From contig NZ_JBHUJS010000014.1 in NCBI RefSeq assembly GCF_042683405.1, positions 124,001 through 188,000 on the forward strand: a stretch of DNA of 64,000 bases, in the 5' to 3' direction. Source of the DNA: Telluria sp042683405. GTDB taxonomy: Bacteria; Pseudomonadota; Gammaproteobacteria; Burkholderiales; Burkholderiaceae_D. The translations under genes and the position numbers were made by a program. Below the pieces are notes generated by a model that worked only from the letters and a program-made list of their open reading frames with translations, was not told where the DNA came from and searched no databases. Shown in pieces: positions 10,766-20,392 of this stretch (position 1 is its first letter; each line of letters starts with the position of its first letter).

Positions 10766-12001
10766 ATGCACAACCCGACGATGAACTCACGCGCGGCGTG
10801 GCTGCTGATCCTCGCGGCCTCCGCGATCCTGATGATCACGATGGGCGCACGCCTGACGACAGGTCTGTTCCTCTCTCCGATCAATACGTCGACGGGTCTC
10901 GGCATCGCCTCGATCAGCTTTGCGATGGCAATCGGGCAGTTCATGTGGGGCGCGGCGCAACCTGTGTTCGGCGCAGTGGCCGACAAGTACGGCACCGTGC
11001 GCGTGCTGATCGTTGGCGCGTTGATGCTGGCGGCCGGCCTCGCGGCGACGCCGTTCGTCGATTCGCAATTCGGCCTGATCCTGACACTGGGCATCCTGTC
11101 CGCCGCTGGCGCAGGCGCCGGCAGTTTCTCGATCCTGATCGGCGCCACGGCGCAGCGCTTACCGGCCGAGCGGCGCGGTTTCGCGGCAGGTTTCATCAAC
11201 GCCGGCGGCTCCTTTGGCCAGTTCGTGTTCGCGCCGCTGATGCAGGCCCTGATCAGCAGCGTCGGCTGGGTCGTCGCGATGCTGACCATGGCTGCCACCA
11301 CGCTGCTCACGATTCCTCTTGCGTGGCCGCTGCGCCGCAGCGCCGGCGTCAAGCCGGGCGCGACGCCGGCGCCCGCAGCACCGGTTGGAATCGGCCTGGG
11401 CCGACAAGTGCGCGACGCCATGCGCGACCGCAGCTACCTGTGCCTGCACATCGGCTTCTTCACCTGCGGCTTCCACATCGCTTTCCTGGTCACGCACTTG
11501 CCGGGCGAAGTCGCGCTGTGCAGCCTGCCGGTCAGCGTCTCCGCCACCGCGATCGGCTTGATTGGCCTCTTCAATATCGCCGGCTCGCTGTTCGCCGGCG
11601 CGCTGTCGTCGCGCGTGCGCATGAAGTCCCTGCTTGCGTGGATCTACGCCAGCCGCGCCGTCATCGTGGTGCTGTACCTGCTGGCGCCGAAGACTCCGCT
11701 CACGTTTTACGTGTTCGCCGCAGCCCTCGGCTTCACTTGGCTCGCGACGGTACCGCCGACCGCGGGCCTGGTCGGCAAGCTGTTCGGCACGCGCTATCTC
11801 GCGACCTTGTTTGGCCTGACGCTGCTGTCGCACCAGATCGGCGGCTTCTTCGGCGCCTGGCTGGGCGGGCTCGCATTCGTGCACTTCGGCGACTACAACT
11901 GGATGTGGTATGCGGACATCGCGCTGGCGCTCGCGGCGGCCGCCGCCAACCTTCCGATCCGCGAGGCGCCCGTGGTCCGGGCAGCTCCGGCAGCCGCGTA
12001 A
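10766..12001 (+). CDS. MFS transporter, oxalate/formate antiporter-like
   Basis: This 411-residue protein has about twelve hydrophobic segments and belongs to the major facilitator superfamily. The segment between helices 2 and 3 reads GAVADKYGTVRVL, matching the family's GX3DRXGRR-type loop. A second half begins after a Pro/Ala-rich cytoplasmic linker (KPGATPAPAAPVG, about residues 198-210). The overall sequence resembles the OFA/monocarboxylate branch, but the substrate is unknown. Its stop codon overlaps the next ATG (TAATG), suggesting coupling to the small gene at 12001. Confidence 0.88.
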   Translation: MHNPTMNSRAAWLLILAASAILMITMGARLTTGLFLSPINTSTGLGIASISFAMAIGQFMWGAAQPVFGAVADKYGTVRVLIVGALMLAAGLAATPFVDSQFGLILTLGILSAAGAGAGSFSILIGATAQRLPAERRGFAAGFINAGGSFGQFVFAPLMQALISSVGWVVAMLTMAATTLLTIPLAWPLRRSAGVKPGATPAPAAPVGIGLGRQVRDAMRDRSYLCLHIGFFTCGFHIAFLVTHLPGEVALCSLPVSVSATAIGLIGLFNIAGSLFAGALSSRVRMKSLLAWIYASRAVIVVLYLLAPKTPLTFYVFAAALGFTWLATVPPTAGLVGKLFGTRYLATLFGLTLLSHQIGGFFGAWLGGLAFVHFGDYNWMWYADIALALAAAAANLPIREAPVVRAAPAAA

Positions 12002-12303
12002 TGGCGCGCGACATCTACGCCTACCGCGAGGTGGCCGTGCAGTCGGTCCGCGACCCGCGCACCGGTGGGCTGGTGATCCGCCCCATGCCAGGACAGGCAT
12101 TCGCGCCAACGCTCAAGGTGCAGTGTTCGCGCCGGCTGCGTGAGGATTATCCGGAAGGGACCAGCTTCCTGTTGAATGCCAAGTTGACGGACCGTTTGGG
12201 CGGGCCTCGCTACCTCTACGCGCATCACGGCGATCCCGTTGTTGTGCTGTCGCCTTCGGAAGCAAAACGATTCCTGGCCGCGTTCAGGCGCGGCCGTATT
12301 TGA
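12001..12303 (+). CDS. Conserved-looking 100-residue protein of unknown function
   Basis: This small cytoplasmic-looking protein begins at an ATG overlapping the MFS stop codon by one base. The first half (VQSVRDPRTGGLVIRPMPGQ) and the basic end (FLAAFRRGRI) suggest a compact beta fold with a basic tail. No family is recognised. Codon use and GC content match its neighbours, so it is likely a real gene. The VOC gene follows 17 bases later. Confidence 0.7.
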   Translation: MARDIYAYREVAVQSVRDPRTGGLVIRPMPGQAFAPTLKVQCSRRLREDYPEGTSFLLNAKLTDRLGGPRYLYAHHGDPVVVLSPSEAKRFLAAFRRGRI

Positions 12304-12319
12304 TAACAGGAGCGCTGGC

Positions 12320-12727
12320 ATGATCAGGATTCGCCATATCGACCATATCGTCCTGCGCGTTCGGGACCTGGACGCAATGATCGCTTTCTACTGCGACGTG
12401 CTTGGATGCGAGGTGGAGCGCCGCAAGGATGACATCGGCCTCATCCAGCTGCGGGCCGGAAGCTGCCTGGTCGATCTGGTCCCGGTCGATGGAAAGCTGG
12501 GCAGGGAAGGCGGCGCCGCGCCGGGCAGGGAAGGGCGCAACCTCGACCACTTCTGTTTTCGCGTCGAGCCGTTCGACGAAGCGGCGATACGACGCCATCT
12601 GGACACCATGCAGGTGCACGCGGGCGCTACCGAAATGCGTTACGGCGCCGAAGGAAACGGACCCTCGATCTACATAGAGGACCCGGAAGGCAATACCGTT
12701 GAGCTCAAAGGGCCGCCGTCTGCGTAG
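12320..12727 (+). CDS. VOC-family (glyoxalase/dioxygenase-like) protein
   Basis: This 135-residue protein has the vicinal-oxygen-chelate fold pattern. It begins IRHIDHIVLRVRDLDAMIAFYCDVLG, where the first His is a metal-ligand position, has LDHFCFRVEPFD in the middle and ends IYIEDPEGNTVELKGP, where the Glu is another ligand. The ATG at 12320 is preceded by an AGGAG ribosome-binding site. VOC proteins include glyoxalase I, bleomycin resistance and ring-cleavage enzymes, and the substrate cannot be assigned. The gene converges on the giant RTX gene with only 9 bases between the two stops. Confidence 0.88.
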   Translation: MIRIRHIDHIVLRVRDLDAMIAFYCDVLGCEVERRKDDIGLIQLRAGSCLVDLVPVDGKLGREGGAAPGREGRNLDHFCFRVEPFDEAAIRRHLDTMQVHAGATEMRYGAEGNGPSIYIEDPEGNTVELKGPPSA

Positions 12728-12736
12728 CCAGGCATC

Positions 12737-15700
12737 TCAAGCCCACGGTCCCAACGTGATGCCTGCGCCGATCACTTTGGCCACGCTTTCCTGGTTCTCC
12801 GTGCTCTCGCTGAAGCCGGTCAGGACCACTTCCGGCGTGGCGTATCCCTTGTCGAGCACCTGGATCCAGTAGGCCAGGCCATCGTCGTCCGGCTCGCGAT
12901 GCAGGGCGTTGATGTAGTAGGCCTTGACCAGCTCCGCGGTATTTGGCGTGCTGCCATACAGCGACGCGAACTCGGGCGACTGCATGAAGTGTCCCGAGAT
13001 CTCCGCCAGCGACATCCCTGCATCTGCCGCTTTGATCCACCATTCGAGCCCAGCGATATCAGGCGTGCGTCCGAAGGCAGCCTGATAGAGCCGGTAGACC
13101 TGGCCCGCAGTACCATCCGCACCGACGTCCAATGCGATCGTCGAGGTTGCGAAGCTGATGCGCTCGACGTTGGTCAGTCGGTCGGTGCCATCCAACCCCT
13201 CCTTGCATGTGACGATCAGGCCCCCATTGTCCCAGGTCCAGCTATATTTCGAGACATCGCCTGCAAAGTGGACGGTGTCGATGCCCTCGCCGCCGTCGAT
13301 CGTGTCGTTCCCGGTGTGGCCATCGAGGCGGTCGTTCCCTGCGCCTCCCGCCAGGTTGTCGTCGCCGGCGCCGCCGCCGATCGTGTCGTTACCAAGGCCG
13401 CCGGACAAGGTGTCGGCGAACATGCTGCCATTCAGGCGGTCAGCGCCGCTGTCGCCTGAGAGCTGGACCGGCGCCTGCCTGCCGTCGATGTCCAGTCCAC
13501 CATGGAAGTTTGCTGCGCTCAGTGTGGAACGGTCGACTCCCGTCAGTGTCAGCAGTTGTTCCCAGGTGAATGCGCTGCCAGCGGCGCCGTCACGGTCGAA
13601 CCAGATGATCGTGTCGTCGCCCGCCTGCTCTGCACGGAGGTACCCCTGCACGCCGAACGGATTCCCCGTCTCGGGCGGAAGCACGGCCTGGAGACTCAGG
13701 ATATCGCCGTCCGTGACCGAGAAGTCACCAATCGTGACGCTACTTCCTGCCGTCGTGAAGGAAACGGAGAACGTGTCACGGCCGCTGCCGCCGGTAGCGT
13801 GTACGACGGCGGACGCCACATGGAACATCGAGACACTGATATGGTCCTGACCGGCCCCGCCGTCGATCGATACGGCGAGCGCCTGGCCGCTGGCAGCGCT
13901 CACCGTGATCCGGTCGTCGCCGTCCCCGCCGCCAACGTGGCCCGAGATTTCGTATGCATCCAGTTGATCGTTCCCTGCGCCACCGTACAGGGTATCGTAG
14001 CCGCCCGACGCGTGGAGATAATCGTCGCCTGCGCCACCTTCGAGCAGGTCGTTACCGTCTCCTTCGCCGCTGCTCAGGATGTCGTCGCCAGCGCCGCCGA
14101 TCAGGTGGTCGCTGCCATCTTGCCCTTGCAGGGTGTCGTTGCCATCGGCGCCGGCGAGGGTGTCGTTCCCGCTTCCTCCCTCCAGTGAATCGCTACCTGC
14201 GCCGCCGTCGAGCACGTCGTGGCCATCGAAGCCGAACACGCTATCGTTGCCATCGAGGCCGCTGATGATGTCATCCGGTTCGCCGCCAGACAGGACCTCA
14301 TCGCCCTGCGTTCCCAGGATGGGCAGGCGATTGGGCACCATGCTGTGCTTGAAGTTGTCGGCGGAGAGCGCGTTGGCGTCCACACCGGCCAGCACCGCGA
14401 TCGTGCGCCAGCCGTACTGGGCGCCGTCGATACCATCCTGGTCCAGCTGCAGCTCAGTATCGGCTCCCGCCTGCACCACGCGCAGCAAGCCCGCGCCAAA
14501 CGGATCGCCGGGACCTGCGCCTGCCGGGATCAAGCCGAGAACGTCGAGCCGGTCGCCGCCAACCCCAGCCTGGAAGTCGTTGATGCGCACGGCAACCGGA
14601 GACCCGGAGAGGTGATAGGTGTCGGTGCCTGCGCCACCTTCGAGCACGATGGACGGGGCCGGGGCGCCTGCATCTCCCGCGATCCGGAGCACATCGTCGC
14701 CGCTCCCGCCGCGCAAGGTGGCGTCGCCGGCGCCGCCCACCAGGGTGTCGTCGCCGTCGCCACCATCGAGCAGCGTGGCACCGGTCGAAGTGGTCTGAAG
14801 GTAGTCCGCCCCGAATTCGCCGTAGAGCTGGTCATTCCCATCCGAGTCGGACAACCAGTCGTCGCCGGCGCCGCCAGACAGCACGTCGTTTCCGGTGCCG
14901 CCGGCAAGCGTGTCCATGCCGTCGCCGCCGTGCAGTTGGTCGTTGCCGGTGCCGCCGTGCAGTTGGTCGTTGCCGTCACCGCCGTGCAGTTCGTCGTTGC
15001 CGGCGCCGCCCGCCAGGCTGTCGTCACCCAGGTTACCTTCCAGGAGGTCGTCGAAGCGGCCGCCGGTGATGCTGTCCGCCCCCGCGCTACCGACGAAATG
15101 TTCCGGCACGTCGTCCAGGTGTGGCGCCAGCCCGCCCGCGAAATTGACTGCTCCCAGGCTTGCCCGGTCCACGCCGGCCAGCGTCAGCAACTGGTGCCAG
15201 CCGTAGGTGCCCGAACCCGAGCCATCGCGGTCGAACCAGATGACCGTATCGTTGCCCACCTGCTCGGTTCGCAGGTGCTTGCGCACGCCGTCGCCGGTAC
15301 GGGCCTCCGGGGCGAGCAGTTGCAGCAGGTCGAGGACGTCGCCGTCCGCGACCGAGAAGTCGACAATCGACACGTTGACCGATTCGGCTACGCCCTCGAT
15401 CATGAACGTGTCCCTGCCGCTGCCGCCCGTTGCGCGCACTGCGGAGGCGGCGCCGCTATCGAAGCGGGCACGGATGATGTCGTCGCCCGCTCCGCCATCG
15501 ACGGTATCGTGCCCACTATCAGCGATGATCAGGTCGTTGCCGGAGCCGCCGTCGACCGTGTCGTTGCCGGCGCCGCCATTGATGGCATCGTTGCCGGATC
15601 CGGCATCGATGCGGTCGTTTCCGGCGCCGCCGTCGAGGGTATCGTGTCCGTCGGTGTCGAGGATGATGTCGTCGCCGGCACCGCCCTTGACGCTGTCATT

Positions 15701-18700
15701 TCCATTACCGCCGTCGATTGCGTCGTTGCCGTCGCCGCCTTCGATGACATCTGCGCCGTCGCCGCCCGAGAGCGAGTCTTCGCCCAACCCGCCCAGCAGG
15801 AGGTCGTCGTCTGCCCCGCCTGAGAGCACGTCGTGGCCCTCGCTTCCGGAAATGGTGTCGTTTCCGAGACCGCCCGACATGGTGTCGTCGAGCGTTTCGC
15901 CCATCATGCTGTCGGCACCGTCGGTACCTTCACGGTTGAGCGGGACCCCCGGACGGTCGGGAAGCAGCCCGCCAGCAAAGTGTGCCTCGTCCAGCAGCGT
16001 GCGGTCGACCCCGGTCAGCGTTACCAGCCGCTGCCAGGTGGCTGCGCTGCCTTCGGCGCCGTCCCGGTCGTACCAGATCACCGTGTCCGCGCCAGCCTGC
16101 GTCGCCTGAAGCCGTCCCTGCGTACCAGCGCCGGCAGGGAGAAGGGTCTGCAGGTCCAGCATGTCGCCGCCAGCCACGGAGAAGTCTCCAACTACCAGGT
16201 TCATGTGCTCGACCGCGTTCAGCACCGTAAAGGTATCGCTGCCATCGCCGCCCCGCGCCAGCACTTCGCCGCTGGCGCCAACACCGAACGCAAGCCTGAT
16301 CGAATCGTTGCCGGCGCCACCGTCGATCACGAGGGCGGGCGTGCTCGCGCCAGGCGCGGCGGCGTCGATGCGGTCATTTCCGCTTCCGCCATTGACCGTG
16401 TCGCTTCCTTCCGTCGCATTGATCCGGTCGTCGCCGCCGCCGCCGTTGAGGACATCGTTGCCGGTGCCGCCATGCAAGGTGTCGTTGCCGGCAGCGCCCA
16501 GTAACTGGTCGTCGCCATCGTCGCCGTACAGCGCGCTTCCCGCCGCGCCGCTGATGCGCAGTTGGTCGTTCCCGGTACCGCCGTGTAGCGTGTTCTGGCC
16601 GCTGCTGTCGATAAGCAGGTCATTTCCGGCTCCGCCGTCGATAACATCATTGCCGTCGCCACCGTCGAGGGTATCGGCGCCATTCCCGCCATACAGCTGG
16701 TCGGCGCCAGCGCCGCCGTGCAGTGCGTCGTTGTCTGCGCCGCCGTCGATGGAGTCGTTCCCGCCATTGCCGCGCAAGGTGTCATTGCCTGCGGCGCCAG
16801 CGATCGTATCGTTGTCCGCGCCGCCATCGAATGCATCCGCGCCAGTAGTCCCAAGGTAGTTTGCAGGCCCGCCCGGGACACCGCCGAGCTGGATGCCGCC
16901 GAAGTTGTAGGACACCAGCGCGCTCGCCGACACGTTATCGAGCACCAGAATGTCCTGGAAAGGAGTCGCGCCAGATGGCCCATCCCTGTCGTATTGCAGT
17001 ACCGCGTCCGCGCCGCGCTGCAGGAGCCGGAATGCAGAGGGCGCGCTGAACGGCTGTCCGGCGGTGGTTGCCCATTCCTCTGCGAGGGCGGCGAGGTCGA
17101 TGCGGTCGCCACCTTCGCCAACCTGGAAATCGACGACGTGGTAAGAGATCACGTCATTCAAGACTAGCATCCCGTAGGTGTCGACACCCGCGCCGCCGGC
17201 TACCCTTACACTTTCGTTTGCCTGTGACAGCCAGACGAGGAAGCGGTCGTTGCCATCGCCGCCATGCGCGGTGAGTGCGGTCGCGAAGGGGTGGGCGCCG
17301 CTTGACCTGATACTGAACGTATCATTCCCGATGCCGCCGAGCAGCGTGTCGTTCCGTCCGCCCACCAGTACATCATCGCCAATGCCGCCATCGAGCAGGC
17401 TCGTGCCTCCGCTCGACGTGAGCTTGTCGTCCCCAGCGCCGCCTTCGAGGGTGTTGGTGCCGCTGTCGCCGAACAGCGTGTCATTGCCGTCGCCGCCGAT
17501 GAGAAGTTGCCTGCCACCGCCGCCGTCGATCGTGTCGTCCCCGGCGCCACCGTCCGCGGTGTCATTGCCGTGGTAAGGCCGGATCAGATCATTCCCGTCG
17601 CCGCCGTCCAGCGAATCGTCGCCAGAGCCACCGCCAAGGGTATCGTCGCCGGCGCCGCCAAAGATCGTGTCATCCCAAAAGCCTCCGATGAGTACGTCAT
17701 TGCCATCCGAGCCGTCGAGCCGCACGCCAGCCGTGGATCCGTCCGGCCAATACCCGCCAATGAAATTGTGCGCCGTCAGCGCCGACGAGCTGACGCCGGA
17801 CAGGATGGCGATGGTAGTCCATCCGTACGCTCCGGCTGCAGCGCCGTCCGCGTCATATTGCAACCACGTGTCGGCGCCGTTCTGTACTATCCGGAGGTAG
17901 CCCGGAGTGCCGAACGGACTCTGGCCGTCCAGCTGCCAGTAAGTCGACATTGGTCTCAGGTCGAGCTGGTCGCCGCCAGCGCCAGCGCTGAAGTCCGTGA
18001 TGCGCAACTGGACCGATGGCAGGTATGGCCCGAACATTCCGCCAAATTTGAAAATGTCCCTGTCGTTCCCGCCGGTTGCGTTCACGGAGTAGGGCCGCGA
18101 AGATGCAGCAACCTCGATGTGGTCCTCGCCGTCGCCACCATACACTTCGGCTTCGTTGACACTATTGTCCTTCGCGGCCTGGACCAGGATCGAATCGTTT
18201 CCCGCTCCGCCGAGCAGGGTCACGTCATGCTGACCGCCACCGATGGTGTCGTTCCCCGCTCCGCCGTCGATCGTGCCGCTCCCGGACATGGCGTCGTCTC
18301 CCACGCCGCCGGAGAGGTAGTTCAAGCCGATTGCATCCTCCAGGTCGTCATCTCCCGCGCCACCGTCGAGCGCATCGTCGCCGAAACTGCCGAGCAATGT
18401 GTCCGCGCCGTCACCTCCTTCGAGCAGGTCGTTGCCGCTGTCGCCGTCCAGGAGGTCATCGCCAGTGCCTCCACGTAGTGTGTCGTTGCCGCCGTAACCG
18501 TACAGGAAGTCGCCAGCGCCTGCCGGCTCGTCCCCGCCGATGAGAAGGTCGTCGCCCGCCATGCCGATAAGCCGGTCCGCACCAGCGCCTCCGCTGAGCG
18601 TGTCGTTGAGGATGCCGCCTATCAAGGTATCGGCACCGGCGGTGCCGTCAAACGTGCCTCCGTCGCTTGCGCCGCTTGGATTGAGCGCGCCGGAAAAGTT

Positions 18701-20299
18701 CGCAGGCGTAAGTGTTGATGCGCTTGTGTTCTTGAGGGTGACAAGCGTCTGCCAACCGTAGGAGGTGCCGGTTGCGCCGTCCCGGTCGAACGAGACGACC
18801 GTATCGGCGCCGACCTGGACGGCGCGGAGGTAACCCGCCGCGCCGAAGGGATTGGCGTTGAGTCCGTAAGGAAGCAGCGCCAATAAGTTGAGTTTGTCAC
18901 CTTCTGCGGCTGAAAAGTCCAGTATGTCGTTCGATCCGTTAGGAAGGCCGTCAAAGACAAATACATCGGCGCCGCTGCCGCCACTGGCCGTGATCAGGGC
19001 GCCAGACCCCTTCAGCTCGATGGTGTCGTTCCCGATCCCGCCTTCCGCCAGTATGCTGACGGCGCCACTGGTGGAGCCGATAACCATGTGATCATTGCCT
19101 TCGCCACCGTAGGCGGCGCCCGCCGCCGAGATTGCGATCGCATCCCGCCCATCGCCGCCAAGGATCGTGGCTTGGCCGTCGTAGTCAGACAAGGTGTCGT
19201 CACCAGTTCCGCCATCCAGCACATCGACGCCAAGGCCACCGACCAGGGTGTCATTACCGCTGCCGCCGGAGAGCGAGTCGTTGCCAGGCCCGCCATACAG
19301 TTCGTCGTCGCCGTCATTGCCGTCGAGTTGGTCATCGAGGAGGGCTCCCTGTAGCGTATCGTTGCCGGCCCCGCCGACCAGCGTTGCCCCGGAAGAGCCG
19401 CCGGAGGGACTATAGCCGCCCACGAAGTTGTCTGCCGTCAGCGTACTGGCTGCAACGCCCGCCAGCCGCAGGACGGGCAGATACACGTCTCCTCCATATG
19501 GCGAGAGTGCCTGCACCAAGGTGTCGGCGTTATCCTGAACCAGGCGCACGAGTGGATGTGGACTGGAGAACGGATTGCCAATAAATCCATAGGGAAGCAG
19601 TGCGCCCAGATCGATCTGGTCTCCATCCTGGCCAACAGAAAAATCGGTGATTGTGCACGTCAGGAGGCTCATGTTTCCCGTCGGGCGGAAGATGTCCGCC
19701 CCTGCGCCGCCCGCCAGGTCGATGGAGGCCAGGTAAGACGTGTCCATGAGCGTAAAGTGATCCGCGCCATTGCCGCCACTGGCGGTAGCGGTCGTGGCGG
19801 GAATTCCAAATGGAAGTAATATGATGTCGTCGTCGCCATCCCCGCCTGCGAGTGTATCGCTGAGACCGCCCTTCAGCGTGTCGTCCCCCGCGCCCCCTTC
19901 GAGCAGCGAACCGCCCTGCGAATTCAGGCTGTCATTGCCGTCGCCACCGCGCAGGGTGTTGTTTCCGGCAAGATCCTCCATGGTGTCGTTCCCCGCGCCG
20001 CCGTCGAGCAGATCATTGTCCGTTCCGCCAACAATGCGATCGTTCCCGGCTCCCGCGTACACGGTATCGTTGCCGGCGCCTCCTTTAATGTAGTCGCCGT
20101 CATAGTGAAGGATGCCCGGCTCATCGCCTCCGTAAATGAGATCGTCGCCGTCTTGGCCATCCAGGTCGTCACGACCGCTATTGCCACTGATCGTGTCGTT
20201 ACCCTGGCTGCCAGTCAGCCAGTCGTCGCCGGCAGTGCCGTTGAGCGTAAGGCCCGGAACGGAGGACGCGGCTTGTGCGTTTGCTTGGATGCGGGCCAT
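12737..20299 (-). CDS. Giant modular RTX calcium-binding protein with C-terminal DUF4214
   Basis: This 2520-residue acidic protein consists of eight tandem modules of roughly 240-315 residues. Each module starts with RTX nonapeptides (GGxGxDxLx, about ten per module). It then has a non-RTX block (xxITDFSVGxxGDxLDLxxLLP, ...GADTxxxYDRDGA, YGWQTLVTLxGV, LTADNFxGG) that resembles the VCA0849-type type I secretion target region. The DFS-x-GD motif of each block lies near 19630, 18910, 17990, 17130, 16185, 15357, 14577 and 13722. A ninth RTX set leads into DUF4214 (about residues 2398-2520, YRLYQAAFGRTPD). There is no signal peptide, so export by a type I system is expected. No such ABC/MFP/TolC genes are in the window. 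No good Shine-Dalgarno precedes the ATG. Confidence 0.92.
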   Translation of the reverse strand: MARIQANAQAASSVPGLTLNGTAGDDWLTGSQGNDTISGNSGRDDLDGQDGDDLIYGGDEPGILHYDGDYIKGGAGNDTVYAGAGNDRIVGGTDNDLLDGGAGNDTMEDLAGNNTLRGGDGNDSLNSQGGSLLEGGAGDDTLKGGLSDTLAGGDGDDDIILLPFGIPATTATASGGNGADHFTLMDTSYLASIDLAGGAGADIFRPTGNMSLLTCTITDFSVGQDGDQIDLGALLPYGFIGNPFSSPHPLVRLVQDNADTLVQALSPYGGDVYLPVLRLAGVAASTLTADNFVGGYSPSGGSSGATLVGGAGNDTLQGALLDDQLDGNDGDDELYGGPGNDSLSGGSGNDTLVGGLGVDVLDGGTGDDTLSDYDGQATILGGDGRDAIAISAAGAAYGGEGNDHMVIGSTSGAVSILAEGGIGNDTIELKGSGALITASGGSGADVFVFDGLPNGSNDILDFSAAEGDKLNLLALLPYGLNANPFGAAGYLRAVQVGADTVVSFDRDGATGTSYGWQTLVTLKNTSASTLTPANFSGALNPSGASDGGTFDGTAGADTLIGGILNDTLSGGAGADRLIGMAGDDLLIGGDEPAGAGDFLYGYGGNDTLRGGTGDDLLDGDSGNDLLEGGDGADTLLGSFGDDALDGGAGDDDLEDAIGLNYLSGGVGDDAMSGSGTIDGGAGNDTIGGGQHDVTLLGGAGNDSILVQAAKDNSVNEAEVYGGDGEDHIEVAASSRPYSVNATGGNDRDIFKFGGMFGPYLPSVQLRITDFSAGAGGDQLDLRPMSTYWQLDGQSPFGTPGYLRIVQNGADTWLQYDADGAAAGAYGWTTIAILSGVSSSALTAHNFIGGYWPDGSTAGVRLDGSDGNDVLIGGFWDDTIFGGAGDDTLGGGSGDDSLDGGDGNDLIRPYHGNDTADGGAGDDTIDGGGGRQLLIGGDGNDTLFGDSGTNTLEGGAGDDKLTSSGGTSLLDGGIGDDVLVGGRNDTLLGGIGNDTFSIRSSGAHPFATALTAHGGDGNDRFLVWLSQANESVRVAGGAGVDTYGMLVLNDVISYHVVDFQVGEGGDRIDLAALAEEWATTAGQPFSAPSAFRLLQRGADAVLQYDRDGPSGATPFQDILVLDNVSASALVSYNFGGIQLGGVPGGPANYLGTTGADAFDGGADNDTIAGAAGNDTLRGNGGNDSIDGGADNDALHGGAGADQLYGGNGADTLDGGDGNDVIDGGAGNDLLIDSSGQNTLHGGTGNDQLRISGAAGSALYGDDGDDQLLGAAGNDTLHGGTGNDVLNGGGGDDRINATEGSDTVNGGSGNDRIDAAAPGASTPALVIDGGAGNDSIRLAFGVGASGEVLARGGDGSDTFTVLNAVEHMNLVVGDFSVAGGDMLDLQTLLPAGAGTQGRLQATQAGADTVIWYDRDGAEGSAATWQRLVTLTGVDRTLLDEAHFAGGLLPDRPGVPLNREGTDGADSMMGETLDDTMSGGLGNDTISGSEGHDVLSGGADDDLLLGGLGEDSLSGGDGADVIEGGDGNDAIDGGNGNDSVKGGAGDDIILDTDGHDTLDGGAGNDRIDAGSGNDAINGGAGNDTVDGGSGNDLIIADSGHDTVDGGAGDDIIRARFDSGAASAVRATGGSGRDTFMIEGVAESVNVSIVDFSVADGDVLDLLQLLAPEARTGDGVRKHLRTEQVGNDTVIWFDRDGSGSGTYGWHQLLTLAGVDRASLGAVNFAGGLAPHLDDVPEHFVGSAGADSITGGRFDDLLEGNLGDDSLAGGAGNDELHGGDGNDQLHGGTGNDQLHGGDGMDTLAGGTGNDVLSGGAGDDWLSDSDGNDQLYGEFGADYLQTTSTGATLLDGGDGDDTLVGGAGDATLRGGSGDDVLRIAGDAGAPAPSIVLEGGAGTDTYHLSGSPVAVRINDFQAGVGGDRLDVLGLIPAGAGPGDPFGAGLLRVVQAGADTELQLDQDGIDGAQYGWRTIAVLAGVDANALSADNFKHSMVPNRLPILGTQGDEVLSGGEPDDIISGLDGNDSVFGFDGHDVLDGGAGSDSLEGGSGNDTLAGADGNDTLQGQDGSDHLIGGAGDDILSSGEGDGNDLLEGGAGDDYLHASGGYDTLYGGAGNDQLDAYEISGHVGGGDGDDRITVSAASGQALAVSIDGGAGQDHISVSMFHVASAVVHATGGSGRDTFSVSFTTAGSSVTIGDFSVTDGDILSLQAVLPPETGNPFGVQGYLRAEQAGDDTIIWFDRDGAAGSAFTWEQLLTLTGVDRSTLSAANFHGGLDIDGRQAPVQLSGDSGADRLNGSMFADTLSGGLGNDTIGGGAGDDNLAGGAGNDRLDGHTGNDTIDGGEGIDTVHFAGDVSKYSWTWDNGGLIVTCKEGLDGTDRLTNVERISFATSTIALDVGADGTAGQVYRLYQAAFGRTPDIAGLEWWIKAADAGMSLAEISGHFMQSPEFASLYGSTPNTAELVKAYYINALHREPDDDGLAYWIQVLDKGYATPEVVLTGFSESTENQESVAKVIGAGITLGPWA

Positions 20300-20331
20300 G
20301 AGTAGGAGTTAGTTGCGGGGAGCAACCAATA

Positions 20332-20360
20332 CTATTACTTAGGCCTTTCCAAATGTCCAA
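20332..20360 (-). promoter_or_regulatory. Candidate promoter of the RTX gene
   Basis: On the minus strand a TTGGAC -35 like hexamer (20360-20355) and a TAATAG -10 like hexamer (20337-20332) are separated by exactly 17 bases. They lie about 33 bases before the RTX start in the short gap that separates it from the upstream FHA gene. Both hexamers deviate from consensus, so this is a weak call. Confidence 0.35.
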
Positions 20361-20392
20361 TAAAATCGGATCAGCTTGTTATCGCCTCGGGG

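Noticed and set aside
14219..15823. 534-codon plus-strand frame inside the RTX gene
   Set aside because: It is the complement of a repetitive RTX coding sequence and simply mirrors the repeats.
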